Of a stretch of DNA of 39,071 bases, positions 7,571-15,444 are shown one piece after another. The notes under the pieces were generated by a model, which was not told where the DNA came from, ran no database searches, and worked only from the letters and a program-made list of their open reading frames with translations. The number at the start of each line of letters is the position of its first letter. Within the stretch, counting starts at the first letter, position 1. The stretch is from an uncultured Olsenella sp. Lineage in GTDB: Bacteria; Actinomycetota; Coriobacteriia; Coriobacteriales; Atopobiaceae. The stretch covers positions 1 to 39,071 of the forward strand of contig OMVT01000022.1 of NCBI GenBank assembly GCA_900314535.1, read 5' to 3'. Made by a program: the position numbers and the translations under genes.

Positions 7571-8992
7571 CTACCTGAGCCAGGGACGATAGATGGCAGC
7601 AACCTCGCCTGCTGTCGTAATCGATCCGCAGGCGCAGAAGGACTTGCCCCTGAGCGCCTTGACCGCCTCAGGAACCGAAGGATAGACGCCTTCTGGCTCT
7701 CCGCCATGGGCGCGGAAGACCTCAGCAAGCTGGGCTGCCGGAAGGGCGCGGGGAGATGCGGTCTGCGCACAGACGACCTTCGGAAAGGCAGCGGAGAGCC
7801 TCTCCACGATGCCATCCACATCCTTGTCGGCAAGTACCGCGCAGAGTAGATACGGCCTCTTCTCACGGTCTGGCTCCACATCGGCGACAGCTGTGAGGAA
7901 GGCATCGACCGACTGCGGATTGTGGCAGGCATCGATGAGGACGACCGGCTTCGGACAGACGATATCGAAGCGTCCGGGCGTCGGCGTCGTCACGATGCCA
8001 TCGTAGGCATGGTCTGGATCGAGCGCATGGCCGAGGAAGTCCTCGGCAAGGCAGACCGCACAGGCGATGTTTGCTGCCTGATAGCCCGGCTTCAAGGCGC
8101 CAAGCTCCGCAAGCGTCTGGCGCGGCGTCGTGACATCGAAGATGAGGGAGCCACCGATGCGCCCCGGCAGCTCACGGATACGGAAGCTTGCATGGGGAAG
8201 GTCGGGATGCACAGCAGGCACGCCCTTCTCCATCTCCCCTGCCGCATCTTCGAGCCTCTCGGGCCGAAGCAGCGTCGGCACAGCCCCAGCCTGCTTTGCC
8301 TGCTTGAGGAAGACGTCCTCGACGCTTGCAGGGGTCGCCGTGCCGGCGCCGAGCACGCAGGTGCGTCCCGGCTTGATGATGGCAGCCTTCTCTGCAGCGA
8401 TCTTCTCGAGCGTATCGCCCAGAATCTTCATGTGGTCGAGGCCTATGCCCGTGATTGCGACCGACTCGATCGAACGGCAGGCAGACGTTGCATCCCATCT
8501 GCCGCCCATGCCGCACTCGAGAACCGCGACATCGACGCCGGCTTCCGCGAAGGCAACGAAGGCAGCGACGGTAAGAAGATCGAACTCCGTGATATCGAAG
8601 GGAGGAAGGCCTTCTGCCGCACGTGCGGCAAGGACCCGTCTGCCTGCCTCGTCTGCTGCGGCAACCGCATGTGCAAACGCCTCTTTCGAGATGGGCTTGC
8701 CGCCTATCTCCATGCGCTCGTTGTAGCTCACAAGCTCAGGCGACGTATAGAGGCCGCAGCTGAGACCTGCTGCCATAAGGAGTCCTGCTGTATAGCGTGC
8801 CGTCGAGGTCTTGCCATTCGTGCCGGCAATCTGGACGGAACGATATGCCTTGTCAGGATCATGGAGCTCTTCGAGCATCGCCGTGACCGGATCCAAGCTC
8901 GGAGAGATGCCGAAACGGAGCGCCCCCTTCAAGGTTGCAAGCGCCTCATCATATGTCGTGTCCTTCACAGCGAAGGGAAGCGTATATCCCAC
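7571..8992 (-). CDS. folC: Folylpolyglutamate synthase / dihydrofolate synthase
   Basis: Mur-ligase superfamily enzyme adding glutamate to dihydropteroate and/or extending the gamma-glutamyl tail of folates using ATP. The nucleotide-binding loop is GTNGKTST (57-64), with Thr where FolC usually has Gly. 'ECGMGGRWDAT', 'GLDHMKILGDTLEKIAAEKAAI' and 'LIDACHNPQSVDAF' are the expected FolC motifs, the last keeping the His-Asn pair of the DGAHNP motif. At 473 residues it is slightly longer than E. coli FolC (422). It is the last gene of the one-carbon operon, 37 nt after the divergent paralogue at 9030-10334. Of the two, this is the better candidate for the housekeeping enzyme. Confidence 0.9.
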   Translation of the reverse strand: MGYTLPFAVKDTTYDEALATLKGALRFGISPSLDPVTAMLEELHDPDKAYRSVQIAGTNGKTSTARYTAGLLMAAGLSCGLYTSPELVSYNERMEIGGKPISKEAFAHAVAAADEAGRRVLAARAAEGLPPFDITEFDLLTVAAFVAFAEAGVDVAVLECGMGGRWDATSACRSIESVAITGIGLDHMKILGDTLEKIAAEKAAIIKPGRTCVLGAGTATPASVEDVFLKQAKQAGAVPTLLRPERLEDAAGEMEKGVPAVHPDLPHASFRIRELPGRIGGSLIFDVTTPRQTLAELGALKPGYQAANIACAVCLAEDFLGHALDPDHAYDGIVTTPTPGRFDIVCPKPVVLIDACHNPQSVDAFLTAVADVEPDREKRPYLLCAVLADKDVDGIVERLSAAFPKVVCAQTASPRALPAAQLAEVFRAHGGEPEGVYPSVPEAVKALRGKSFCACGSITTAGEVAAIYRPWLR

Positions 8993-9029
8993 TGATATCT
9001 CCTCTCAAGCATGCCTGGGCATGCTGGCC

Positions 9030-10334
9030 TCAATCGTTTGCGATGGCGGCTTCGGCCTCTGCAATGACAGACGTCGTGCCAAGAAGGCAGACGGGACGTC
9101 CTGTCGCACGTGCCTCCGAAAGCGCTCCTGCAACTGTCGGAACGAAGCGTGTCTTCATGCCTTCAGCTGCAAGGCATCTTCCCTGCCTCTCCGTGAAGAC
9201 GTAGTGCGGATTCTGGGAGGCCGTGAGCCAGATCTCGTCTGCCACCCCCGCCATCTCATGCACGACGCCAGCATAGTCCTTATCGTCGGGAATGCCGACG
9301 ATTGCGATAAGACCAGGACCGCAGCCGAGATGGGCGAGCGCCTCTCTTGCTTCCTCAGCGCTTGCCCGGTTGATGCAGGCATCGACGACGAGCAGCGGTT
9401 CCTTCGAGACAAGCTCCATCCTGCCCGGAATCCTGAGCCTGCCCAAGGCTTCGCGCACCTTGCGCCCCGCGAGCTCATGTCCCAGAAGCGCTTCTGCAAG
9501 CGCGAGCGCCAGTGCCGCATTGCGTGCCTGGAACTCTCCCAGAAGCGGCAGCTCCACGTCTTCGAGCACCTGGCTCTGGTTCTTGAGCGTACAGATGATG
9601 CCTGCCTCGCCCCAGCGGATATCCGTGGCCTCGAAGTCCCTGCCATACTCCAGAAGCGGTACGCCGAGCGCACAGGCCCGCTGGGCAATCTGGACCATAG
9701 CTTCTTCCTCCTGTGGGCCTATGAAGGCAGCTTCGCACTCAGGCTGTATGGCATAGGCCTTGTCAGCGGCGATGGCAGAGATCGTAGGGCCAAGCTCGCG
9801 CGTATGCTCGAGGAAGATGGTATTGATTGCACAGAAGCGGTGCGGCACGTTCGTGACATCGTCGAAGCGTGCCCCCTTGCCGCACTCGAGGATGTCTGCC
9901 TCAGTGCCTTGCGTACGGAACCACGCAAGCGCTGCCGCGCACTCAATCCCGATGGGGCTCACAAACTCGCCGGGCAAGAGCCTGTCCTCGATCTTCTCTA
10001 TGGCGGGCGCCACCGCCGTCACCGCTTCTGCAAGCTCACTGTCCGATATCGGCACTCCATCCACGCAGAAACGCTCGTTGAAGCGCCTGATGTGCGGGCT
10101 TGTCATGAGCCCGACACGCCGCTCTGTCTGGACAAGCGCGGCTGCCATGCGAGCAACCGACCCCTTGCCCTTGCTGCCCGTGACGATAGCGGTATCCGCA
10201 TGGGCAAGGCTCCTCAGAAGATCGTGCGTGAGCTCGGGGTGCCGCTTCTCGGAGTCAGGTGCATCGAAGGAAAGCTGAGGTGCAGCCGCCATATACGACG
10301 CATAGATGAAGTCTTCTGCTTCGTCTCTCCTCAT
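9030..10334 (-). CDS. Divergent FolC-like Mur ligase, substrate unknown
   Basis: A 434-residue ATP-dependent amide ligase of the FolC/Mur fold. The P-loop GSKGKGS (53-59) is intact although Lys replaces the Asn of the usual GTNGKGS. 'ECGKGARFDDVTN' and 'LEHTRELGPTISAIAADKAYAI' match the metal and carbamylated-Lys regions of FolC. The C-terminal DGAHNP motif, however, reads DACINRA, losing the His. It starts inside the end of the ATP-grasp gene (ATGA overlap), which ties it to that enzyme. It is followed by a more normal folC, so a different amino acceptor or substrate is likely. It may act on a folate tail or on a small peptide-like metabolite; the sequence does not decide. Confidence 0.75.
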   Translation of the reverse strand: MRRDEAEDFIYASYMAAAPQLSFDAPDSEKRHPELTHDLLRSLAHADTAIVTGSKGKGSVARMAAALVQTERRVGLMTSPHIRRFNERFCVDGVPISDSELAEAVTAVAPAIEKIEDRLLPGEFVSPIGIECAAALAWFRTQGTEADILECGKGARFDDVTNVPHRFCAINTIFLEHTRELGPTISAIAADKAYAIQPECEAAFIGPQEEEAMVQIAQRACALGVPLLEYGRDFEATDIRWGEAGIICTLKNQSQVLEDVELPLLGEFQARNAALALALAEALLGHELAGRKVREALGRLRIPGRMELVSKEPLLVVDACINRASAEEAREALAHLGCGPGLIAIVGIPDDKDYAGVVHEMAGVADEIWLTASQNPHYVFTERQGRCLAAEGMKTRFVPTVAGALSEARATGRPVCLLGTTSVIAEAEAAIAND

Positions 10335-11185
10335 GCAAGATCGTCCCTGACCGTGCGCATCACGAGCCCTGCGACATTGACGCCGGAGACGGACTCGATC
10401 CCCTGCATGCCTGCCATCACATTGACCTCGCAGAACCAGTAGCCCGCATGGTCCACAAGAAGGTCGAGCCCGAAGAAGTCGAGCCCCGTCTCTTTCCAGA
10501 CATCATGCACCGCTGCACGCATGTCCCGATCGATCTCCCTCTTCTCGAGCTCAGCACCAAGCGCATAGTTCGCGCGGAATCCGTGCCCTGCCTTCCTCCT
10601 CATGGCAGCCACAGCCTCGCCGCGGATGCCGAAGACACGGATATCCTTTCCTAGGCTCTCCTCGATGCACTGCTCGAAGAGAAGCTCGCGGTCAGGTCCC
10701 ACCTGCTGCTCTAGGCGCGCGAGGTCATCCTCGTCCTCGATGAGCCAGATCTCGCGTCCTTCCGAGCTCGCAAGCCCCTTTGCGACGAAAGGCACGCCGA
10801 CCTCGGATGCAAGCATCTCGAAGCCGGCGCCGGCATGCGCGAGCACCCAGCGCGGCATGCGGAAGGCAGAGGAGCTGATGTCTTCAACCTGTGCATGCTT
10901 GTCCACATAGCGCGCGAAGGGGGCGATGCTGTTGTAGCTCCTTGTGGCAAGCGCATTTGCTGCCGCTATGAGGTGCCCCCATTTGTAGCGGTTCAGGACG
11001 AAGTCAGCAGGCGCAAGCGGCTCCCCGTGCAAGAGAAGCGTTCCATCCTCTGTCTTTCCCATGTCGGCAATGCCGGCAATGGAAAGATCCATATCGAGGG
11101 CATGTGCCTCATCGACAAGACGGCGGCAGGTATAGGCAGAGCCCATGTCGCTGTAGCGCTCTATCAGATAGCCAGAGAGCCTCAT
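10331..11185 (-). CDS. RimK-like ATP-grasp amino-acid ligase
   Basis: A 284-residue ATP-grasp ligase close to RimK, the enzyme that adds glutamates to ribosomal protein S6, and to related alpha-glutamate ligases. Visible signatures are 'VPFVAKGLASSEGREIWLI' (ATP-binding Lys and flexible loop), 'EQCIEESLGKDIRVFGIRGE', and 'CEVNVMAGMQGIESVSGVNV', which closely follows the RimK metal-binding and C-terminal segment. The family activates a carboxylate as acyl phosphate and joins it to an amine. It overlaps its neighbours on both sides by 4 nt (ATGA), between the FGase-like protein and the divergent Mur ligase. This suggests the three act on one substrate. Glutamate is the likely added residue, but only by family analogy. 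Confidence 0.8.
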   Translation of the reverse strand: MRLSGYLIERYSDMGSAYTCRRLVDEAHALDMDLSIAGIADMGKTEDGTLLLHGEPLAPADFVLNRYKWGHLIAAANALATRSYNSIAPFARYVDKHAQVEDISSSAFRMPRWVLAHAGAGFEMLASEVGVPFVAKGLASSEGREIWLIEDEDDLARLEQQVGPDRELLFEQCIEESLGKDIRVFGIRGEAVAAMRRKAGHGFRANYALGAELEKREIDRDMRAAVHDVWKETGLDFFGLDLLVDHAGYWFCEVNVMAGMQGIESVSGVNVAGLVMRTVRDDLA

Positions 11186-13197
11186 CTGACCTTCACCCTT
11201 TCTTCGTTGAGTGCAGCCCAGGAGATGATCGGGAAGAGGACGAGGCAGATGAGAATCTGGATGGGCAGGTCCAGATCGAGCTGGAAGACCGCAATGACCG
11301 TTCCGAGAAGCGCTATGAGCTGGAGGTCCATGCTGCGTCTCAGGATATGCGACTCCTTCCGCTCGACCGTGACCACATCGTTCACGGAGTCGATGCCCAA
11401 GGCTGCGCGGGTTCCGGCAGGCAGGCTCACGCGCGCGTCATCAATGCCCTCATCCACGAGCACGCGGAGCTGAGCCTGCGCGCTGCCGAAGCGCACACAG
11501 ATTCGGTCATTGTCCTCGACGCCCGCAAGCTTCATGAGATCGGGAGAGAGGCGGGCGATGCCATTTGCATCGTCTTCGTCCTTCGCATAGGTCGAAAGGA
11601 GCCAGAGCTTCCGGGAGCCTATCCACCGGTCCAGGAAGGCATCCTCGATGCGGCCCAGGCGCCCCTTCTCCTTTGCCTTCGGCGCATCGGCAAGGACAAG
11701 CTCGAGGGCCTTGTCCACGCCGAGCGCACGCTCGGCCTGGGCGAGACGCCTGAGGTCGTCGCCCGAGCAGTCCTCCCGAAGACGGCAGAACGGGTCCGAA
11801 CGCGTCGTGCTCGGGCTATAGCTTCTCCTCATGAGCTCGCACGTATCCGCATCCGCACGGTCGAGAAGAAGCTCCATCTCCTCCTGCCGGATCTGATGGA
11901 CTGGCAGCTGTCCGATACCGAGCAGGGTCTTGAAGTAGCGCGGCACATAGACGCTCCCCTCATGCGCCACGAGCGCATAGGGTGCATAGTCGGCGCCATG
12001 AGGGTCAATCACGAGCTGCGTATCCGATACGCGCGAGTAGAGCACGCACTCCTTCGGACGTGCGGAATCCCCCGTCTCCTTCTCGATCCACTCAGCCACA
12101 TCATGAGAGACATAGACCCTGTCCACATGCTCTGCAACAGGAACGCGGACCATGCAGGCACGGGCAGGCGTCCTCTGGACAAGCACAGGCATCCCGGCTT
12201 CCGGCTCGAGGAGCCCTTGGCCAGAAGCTCCTCCGAAGAGCCGCTTCGTCATGCGGTTCGGCAGGTAGATGGCAGATGAGCATGCATCTTCACCTGCAGC
12301 AGAAGATGCCAGCTTTGCCTCTGCATAGGCGCTGTCAGCCGTGCGCACATGGACAAGCGGAGCTTCGCCGGAAGGCCCCTGGAGGCAAAGCGTACCTGAA
12401 ATGCCCTCATGAGATCCTGCGCTGAGATAGCAGACATCGCGGGGCAGCTGCTCCTTTGCCTGGAAGAGGTGCATGACCTGAGGATCGGGAGCTTCCTTGT
12501 CCCAGCGTCCTGCCATAAGGCAGAAGAGCGCAAGGCCTTTTGCCAGGGCAGCGACTGCCGAAGGATCTGCCACATTCCGGAGCTGTCCGTTCACCTCGAG
12601 CTGGAGCGTGGGCACCTGGGCTCGTTCGGAGACATTCCTTCCAATCGTATGAGGACCTGCCGCCGCGAACACGCCGTCATGCACGACTGCATCGTCGAAG
12701 CGGCCGAGCTTCCCCACCGTCTGGACAAGCGAGGCATCCATCAGGTCGAGAAGGAACTTGTGTCCTAGAAGGGACGGATGCTCCTTGCCGCCTGTGCCGA
12801 TATCGACACCGAAGCCGCGATCTGACGCAGCACCGTGGAGATCGAGGACGCAGGATATCCGATGCTCAAGGCAATAACGGACAAGCTCTCTCTGGTACGT
12901 GTTCTCCTCGAAGGCATCGAAGTTCGGATCGTGCCCGTCTGACCTTGCGCGGCAGAAGACATGGACGCCTGCCTCCTCATGGAGCCAGAGCGCGAGAGCT
13001 CCTGTCAGGATCTCTGCACGCTTGTCCTTTCCCTCCCGCGTCTGCGTCACCGCATGCGGCGCCGAGACCAGGATGGGGATGCTGCCCTCCTCTATGAGGA
13101 GCTCAGGTCCTCTGCCCTCATAGCTATGGCTCGAGAAGCGCTCCTCGAGAGACGAGAGGCGCTCTGCCGGGGCATCTGCCATGTTTGCTTCCATCAT
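11182..13197 (-). CDS. N-formylglutamate amidohydrolase-like protein fused to beta-domain and membrane helices
   Basis: A 671-residue multidomain protein. Residues about 35-235 resemble the zinc-dependent N-formylglutamate amidohydrolase family: 'ILVSAPHAV' (SAPH at 45-48), 'REGKDKRAE', 'LDLHGAASDRGFGVDIGTGG', and a late 'LQLEVN' strand that usually carries the catalytic Glu. A middle region of about 300 residues is unrecognised. Residues about 555-625 ('DANGIARLSPDLMKLAGV', 'DDARVSLPAGTRAALGI') look like a double-psi beta-barrel-type domain. Two hydrophobic helices near the C-terminus (LIALLGTVIAVFQL, ILICLVLFPIISWAAL) probably anchor it in the membrane. Simple HutG-type enzymes are about 270 aa and soluble. 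It overlaps folE and the ATP-grasp gene by 4 nt each. It may trim a glutamyl or formyl group from the product of the two ligases, which is inference. Confidence 0.65.
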   Translation of the reverse strand: MMEANMADAPAERLSSLEERFSSHSYEGRGPELLIEEGSIPILVSAPHAVTQTREGKDKRAEILTGALALWLHEEAGVHVFCRARSDGHDPNFDAFEENTYQRELVRYCLEHRISCVLDLHGAASDRGFGVDIGTGGKEHPSLLGHKFLLDLMDASLVQTVGKLGRFDDAVVHDGVFAAAGPHTIGRNVSERAQVPTLQLEVNGQLRNVADPSAVAALAKGLALFCLMAGRWDKEAPDPQVMHLFQAKEQLPRDVCYLSAGSHEGISGTLCLQGPSGEAPLVHVRTADSAYAEAKLASSAAGEDACSSAIYLPNRMTKRLFGGASGQGLLEPEAGMPVLVQRTPARACMVRVPVAEHVDRVYVSHDVAEWIEKETGDSARPKECVLYSRVSDTQLVIDPHGADYAPYALVAHEGSVYVPRYFKTLLGIGQLPVHQIRQEEMELLLDRADADTCELMRRSYSPSTTRSDPFCRLREDCSGDDLRRLAQAERALGVDKALELVLADAPKAKEKGRLGRIEDAFLDRWIGSRKLWLLSTYAKDEDDANGIARLSPDLMKLAGVEDNDRICVRFGSAQAQLRVLVDEGIDDARVSLPAGTRAALGIDSVNDVVTVERKESHILRRSMDLQLIALLGTVIAVFQLDLDLPIQILICLVLFPIISWAALNEERVKVR

Positions 13198-13859
13198 CTG
13201 CTGCTTCTGCCAGCTCCTGCAAGCTCGCGTGCCTCGCGCCTGAGCTCGCGGTCATCCGCAAGCACGCCACGCGCTGCCTCGGTCACGGTGAGGGACCCGG
13301 TGCTCTTGATGCCCCTCATGGTCATGCAGCTGTGCTCGGCAGAGAGGATGACAAGCGCACCTTCGGGGTCGAGCTCTTCCATCAGGGCATCTGCAATCTG
13401 GGCCGTCAGGCGCTCCTGCACCTGGAGGCGGTGCGCATAGCCCTGGACGAGCCTCCCGAGCTTCGAGAGGCCGCAGATCCTTCCATGCTTCGGCAGATAG
13501 ACGACCGCAGCTGTGCCACGGAACGGCAGGATATGGTGCTCACAGAAGGACTCGAACGGGATGTCGCGCACGACGACGAGCTCATCTGAATCAGGAGCCT
13601 CGAACTGCTTCCTCAGATGTGCCTTCGGCTCTTCCCACATGCCCGAGAGCAGCTCTTCGGTCGCCCGTGCCACGCGTGCCGGCGTCTCCTTGAGGCCTTC
13701 ACGGTCAGGGTTCTCGCCTATCGCCAGCAGGAATTCGCGCACGGCATGCTCGAGGCGCTCCTCGTCGATCTCGGCAAAGCCCTGATCGTTGAGCTCGCGT
13801 CCATAGGCGTCCTTGGTGCCGGTCAGATGTGCCGGCTCGAATGTCGAAGACTCCCTCAT
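13194..13859 (-). CDS. folE: GTP cyclohydrolase I
   Basis: First enzyme of pterin/folate synthesis: converts GTP to dihydroneopterin triphosphate and formate. The zinc-binding and catalytic motif FCEHH has Cys106 and His109; 'HGRICGLSKLGRLVQGYAHRLQVQERLT' and 'SAEHSCMTMRGIKS' (with the third zinc ligand, Cys) are diagnostic. It is 221 residues, as in E. coli (222). It overlaps folD upstream and the FGase-like gene downstream by 4 nt each, so it is translated as part of the one-carbon operon. The released formate could in principle be used by Fhs encoded in the same transcript. Confidence 0.95.
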   Translation of the reverse strand: MRESSTFEPAHLTGTKDAYGRELNDQGFAEIDEERLEHAVREFLLAIGENPDREGLKETPARVARATEELLSGMWEEPKAHLRKQFEAPDSDELVVVRDIPFESFCEHHILPFRGTAAVVYLPKHGRICGLSKLGRLVQGYAHRLQVQERLTAQIADALMEELDPEGALVILSAEHSCMTMRGIKSTGSLTVTEAARGVLADDRELRREARELAGAGRSSR

Positions 13860-14713
13860 GCCTCAGCCTTGGCCCTTTCTGCTGCCTCGATCGTGTGCTC
13901 GGCAAGAATTGCGCAGGTGACCGCGCCGACCCCTCCCGGCACCGGCGTGAGCGCACCCACGACCTCTTTCGCCTCTTCGGCGACATCGCCGACAAAGCGG
14001 CCTTCCGAGGAAAGGTAGTTCATACCGACATCGATGACCGTCTGGCCAGGACGGAAGGCATCGGCCGTGAGCATCTGGGGCCTGCCGGCACAGGCAACGA
14101 CGATGTCCGCTGCACGCGTCTCTGCAAAGAGATCCTTCGTGTGGCTATGGCAGAGCGTCACCGTCGCATTGCGCCCGAGCAGGAGCGAGGCGAGAGGGCG
14201 TCCCACGACAAGCGAGCGTCCGACGACCGTGACCTTGGCTCCATCAAGCGCGGCACCATAGTGGTCAAGCATCGCGACGACCGCAGCTGCCGTGCAGGGA
14301 GCAAAGCCCACTCGGCTGCCGGAGAAGACGCCGTAGAGCGAGCCTTCCGTGATGCCATCCACATCCTTTGCAGGATCGAGCGCGGCTGCCGCTGCCTTCT
14401 CGTCGAGCGTCTTCGGAAGCGGGCGGAACATGAGGCAGCCATGGATCGAGCTATCCTCATTGATGCTGCGGATTGTCGCTTCGACCTCATCCTGCGTGAC
14501 ATCCTCTGGCAGGGCAAAGAGCTTCGTCCCGATGCCTGCCTTGGCACAGCGCTTCTCTGCGGCATGCTGGTAGGAGATATCGTCCGGGCGCTCCCCCACA
14601 CGCACGAAGGCAAGGCAGGGCTCAATGCCCGCGCCTTTAAGCTGCTCGGTCCGTGCTGCCTGCTCCTCTGTGAGCGCACGGGCAACCGGCGCCCCTCTCA
14701 GCTCCTCTGCCAT
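13856..14713 (-). CDS. folD: Methylene-THF dehydrogenase, FolD family with altered cyclohydrolase site
   Basis: A 285-residue FolD-family protein interconverting methylene-THF and methenyl-THF with NAD(P). The nucleotide-binding part is well preserved ('FAPCTAAAVVAMLDHYG', 'VVGRSLVVGRPLASLLL', 'VIDVGMNY', 'LTPVPGGVGAVT'), as is 'KDVDGI'. The cyclohydrolase site is not. By ungapped alignment from 'LAFVRVG' through 'AGI', Tyr48 is kept, but the position four residues later, which should be the catalytic Lys, is Ala52. The Gln of the VQLPLP motif is Phe96 (FRPLP). It is therefore likely a dehydrogenase only, with fchA upstream supplying the missing step. RBS AGAGGAA precedes the ATG, which lies 16 nt inside the end of fchA. 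Confidence 0.9.
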   Translation of the reverse strand: MAEELRGAPVARALTEEQAARTEQLKGAGIEPCLAFVRVGERPDDISYQHAAEKRCAKAGIGTKLFALPEDVTQDEVEATIRSINEDSSIHGCLMFRPLPKTLDEKAAAAALDPAKDVDGITEGSLYGVFSGSRVGFAPCTAAAVVAMLDHYGAALDGAKVTVVGRSLVVGRPLASLLLGRNATVTLCHSHTKDLFAETRAADIVVACAGRPQMLTADAFRPGQTVIDVGMNYLSSEGRFVGDVAEEAKEVVGALTPVPGGVGAVTCAILAEHTIEAAERAKAEA

Positions 14714-15333
14714 CTGATTCCTCTTTCCACTCTGAGATAGGCCTCATCAGCCTTGGCACAGCCATCTTCGAGCATGGCCTGGGTACGGGAGACGAGGATC
14801 TCTGCATAATCGCGGTCTTTCATTGCCTTCGCATTGATGAAGACATTGAGGCAGGCTGCCTTGAGCGACGCCGAGAGCAGCGCTGCGCCTGCCCCTGCAT
14901 CCGTAAGCGCCATCTTCGAACCGATCTTCGTGAGATCGTCGACAATCACGATCGCCTCGCAGATGGCCTCCATCAGATGCTCAGGCGGCTCCGATGCCTG
15001 GCGCAGCGCCTCCTCAAGGACGCGCGCGCGCTCTTCCTTCTCCTCTTCGGTATCCCGCGGCATCCTATAGGCACGGGCAAGCGGCCTGAATGCTTCGGCA
15101 TCCTCTTCTGCGAGCGTGAACATGCGGCCTCTCAGCTCTTCGAGCTTCGGGAGATATTCCTCGATCTTCGGCTGCACCTCTTCATAGCGGCGCTTGTGGT
15201 GCGTGAGGTTTGCGACCATCTCGCCCAGGGCGCATCCCACCGCTGCTGCCATGGCTGCCCCTGCACCGCCGCCTGGCGTCGGCTCCTTCGAGGCAAGCGC
15301 CTCCACGAGCTCCTCGGCCGTGCAGTCGCGCAT
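14698..15333 (-). CDS. fchA: Methenyl-THF cyclohydrolase / formimino-THF cyclodeaminase family
   Basis: A 211-residue all-helical protein of the FTCD_C family, with the signature EPTPGGGAGAAMAAAVG at about 17-33. Members act as formimino-THF cyclodeaminases in histidine or purine breakdown, or as methenyl-THF cyclohydrolases in acetogens and purinolytic clostridia (FchA). Lying between fhs and a FolD without its cyclohydrolase Lys, the cyclohydrolase role fits best here, and no hut genes are present nearby. The longer open frame begins at 15384, but that start falls inside a hairpin. The ATG at 15333 follows a purine-rich AGAAGAGAAGAG site and matches where the family begins. Whether it also takes formimino-THF cannot be read from sequence. 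Confidence 0.88.
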   Translation of the reverse strand: MRDCTAEELVEALASKEPTPGGGAGAAMAAAVGCALGEMVANLTHHKRRYEEVQPKIEEYLPKLEELRGRMFTLAEEDAEAFRPLARAYRMPRDTEEEKEERARVLEEALRQASEPPEHLMEAICEAIVIVDDLTKIGSKMALTDAGAGAALLSASLKAACLNVFINAKAMKDRDYAEILVSRTQAMLEDGCAKADEAYLRVERGIRWQRS

Positions 15334-15377
15334 TCTCTTCTCTTCTGGTTCCGTCACGTCTCTTCCTTGTCTGCGCA

Positions 15378-15421
15378 GCAGCAAGGCCGAGGGTGCCTGC
15401 GCGCCCTCGGACCTCTGCTGC
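15378..15421 (-). terminator. Long hairpin between fhs and fchA
   Basis: GCAGCA...TGCTGC outer arms and CGAGGG...CCCTCG inner arms form an imperfect stem of about 15 bp, 23 nt beyond the fhs stop. There is no U-run after it on the minus strand (GCAGACAAGG), so it may be an attenuator, processing site or mRNA-stability element rather than a full terminator. Confidence 0.45.
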
Positions 15422-15444
15422 CTAGCTTCGAATCTTATTCTGCT

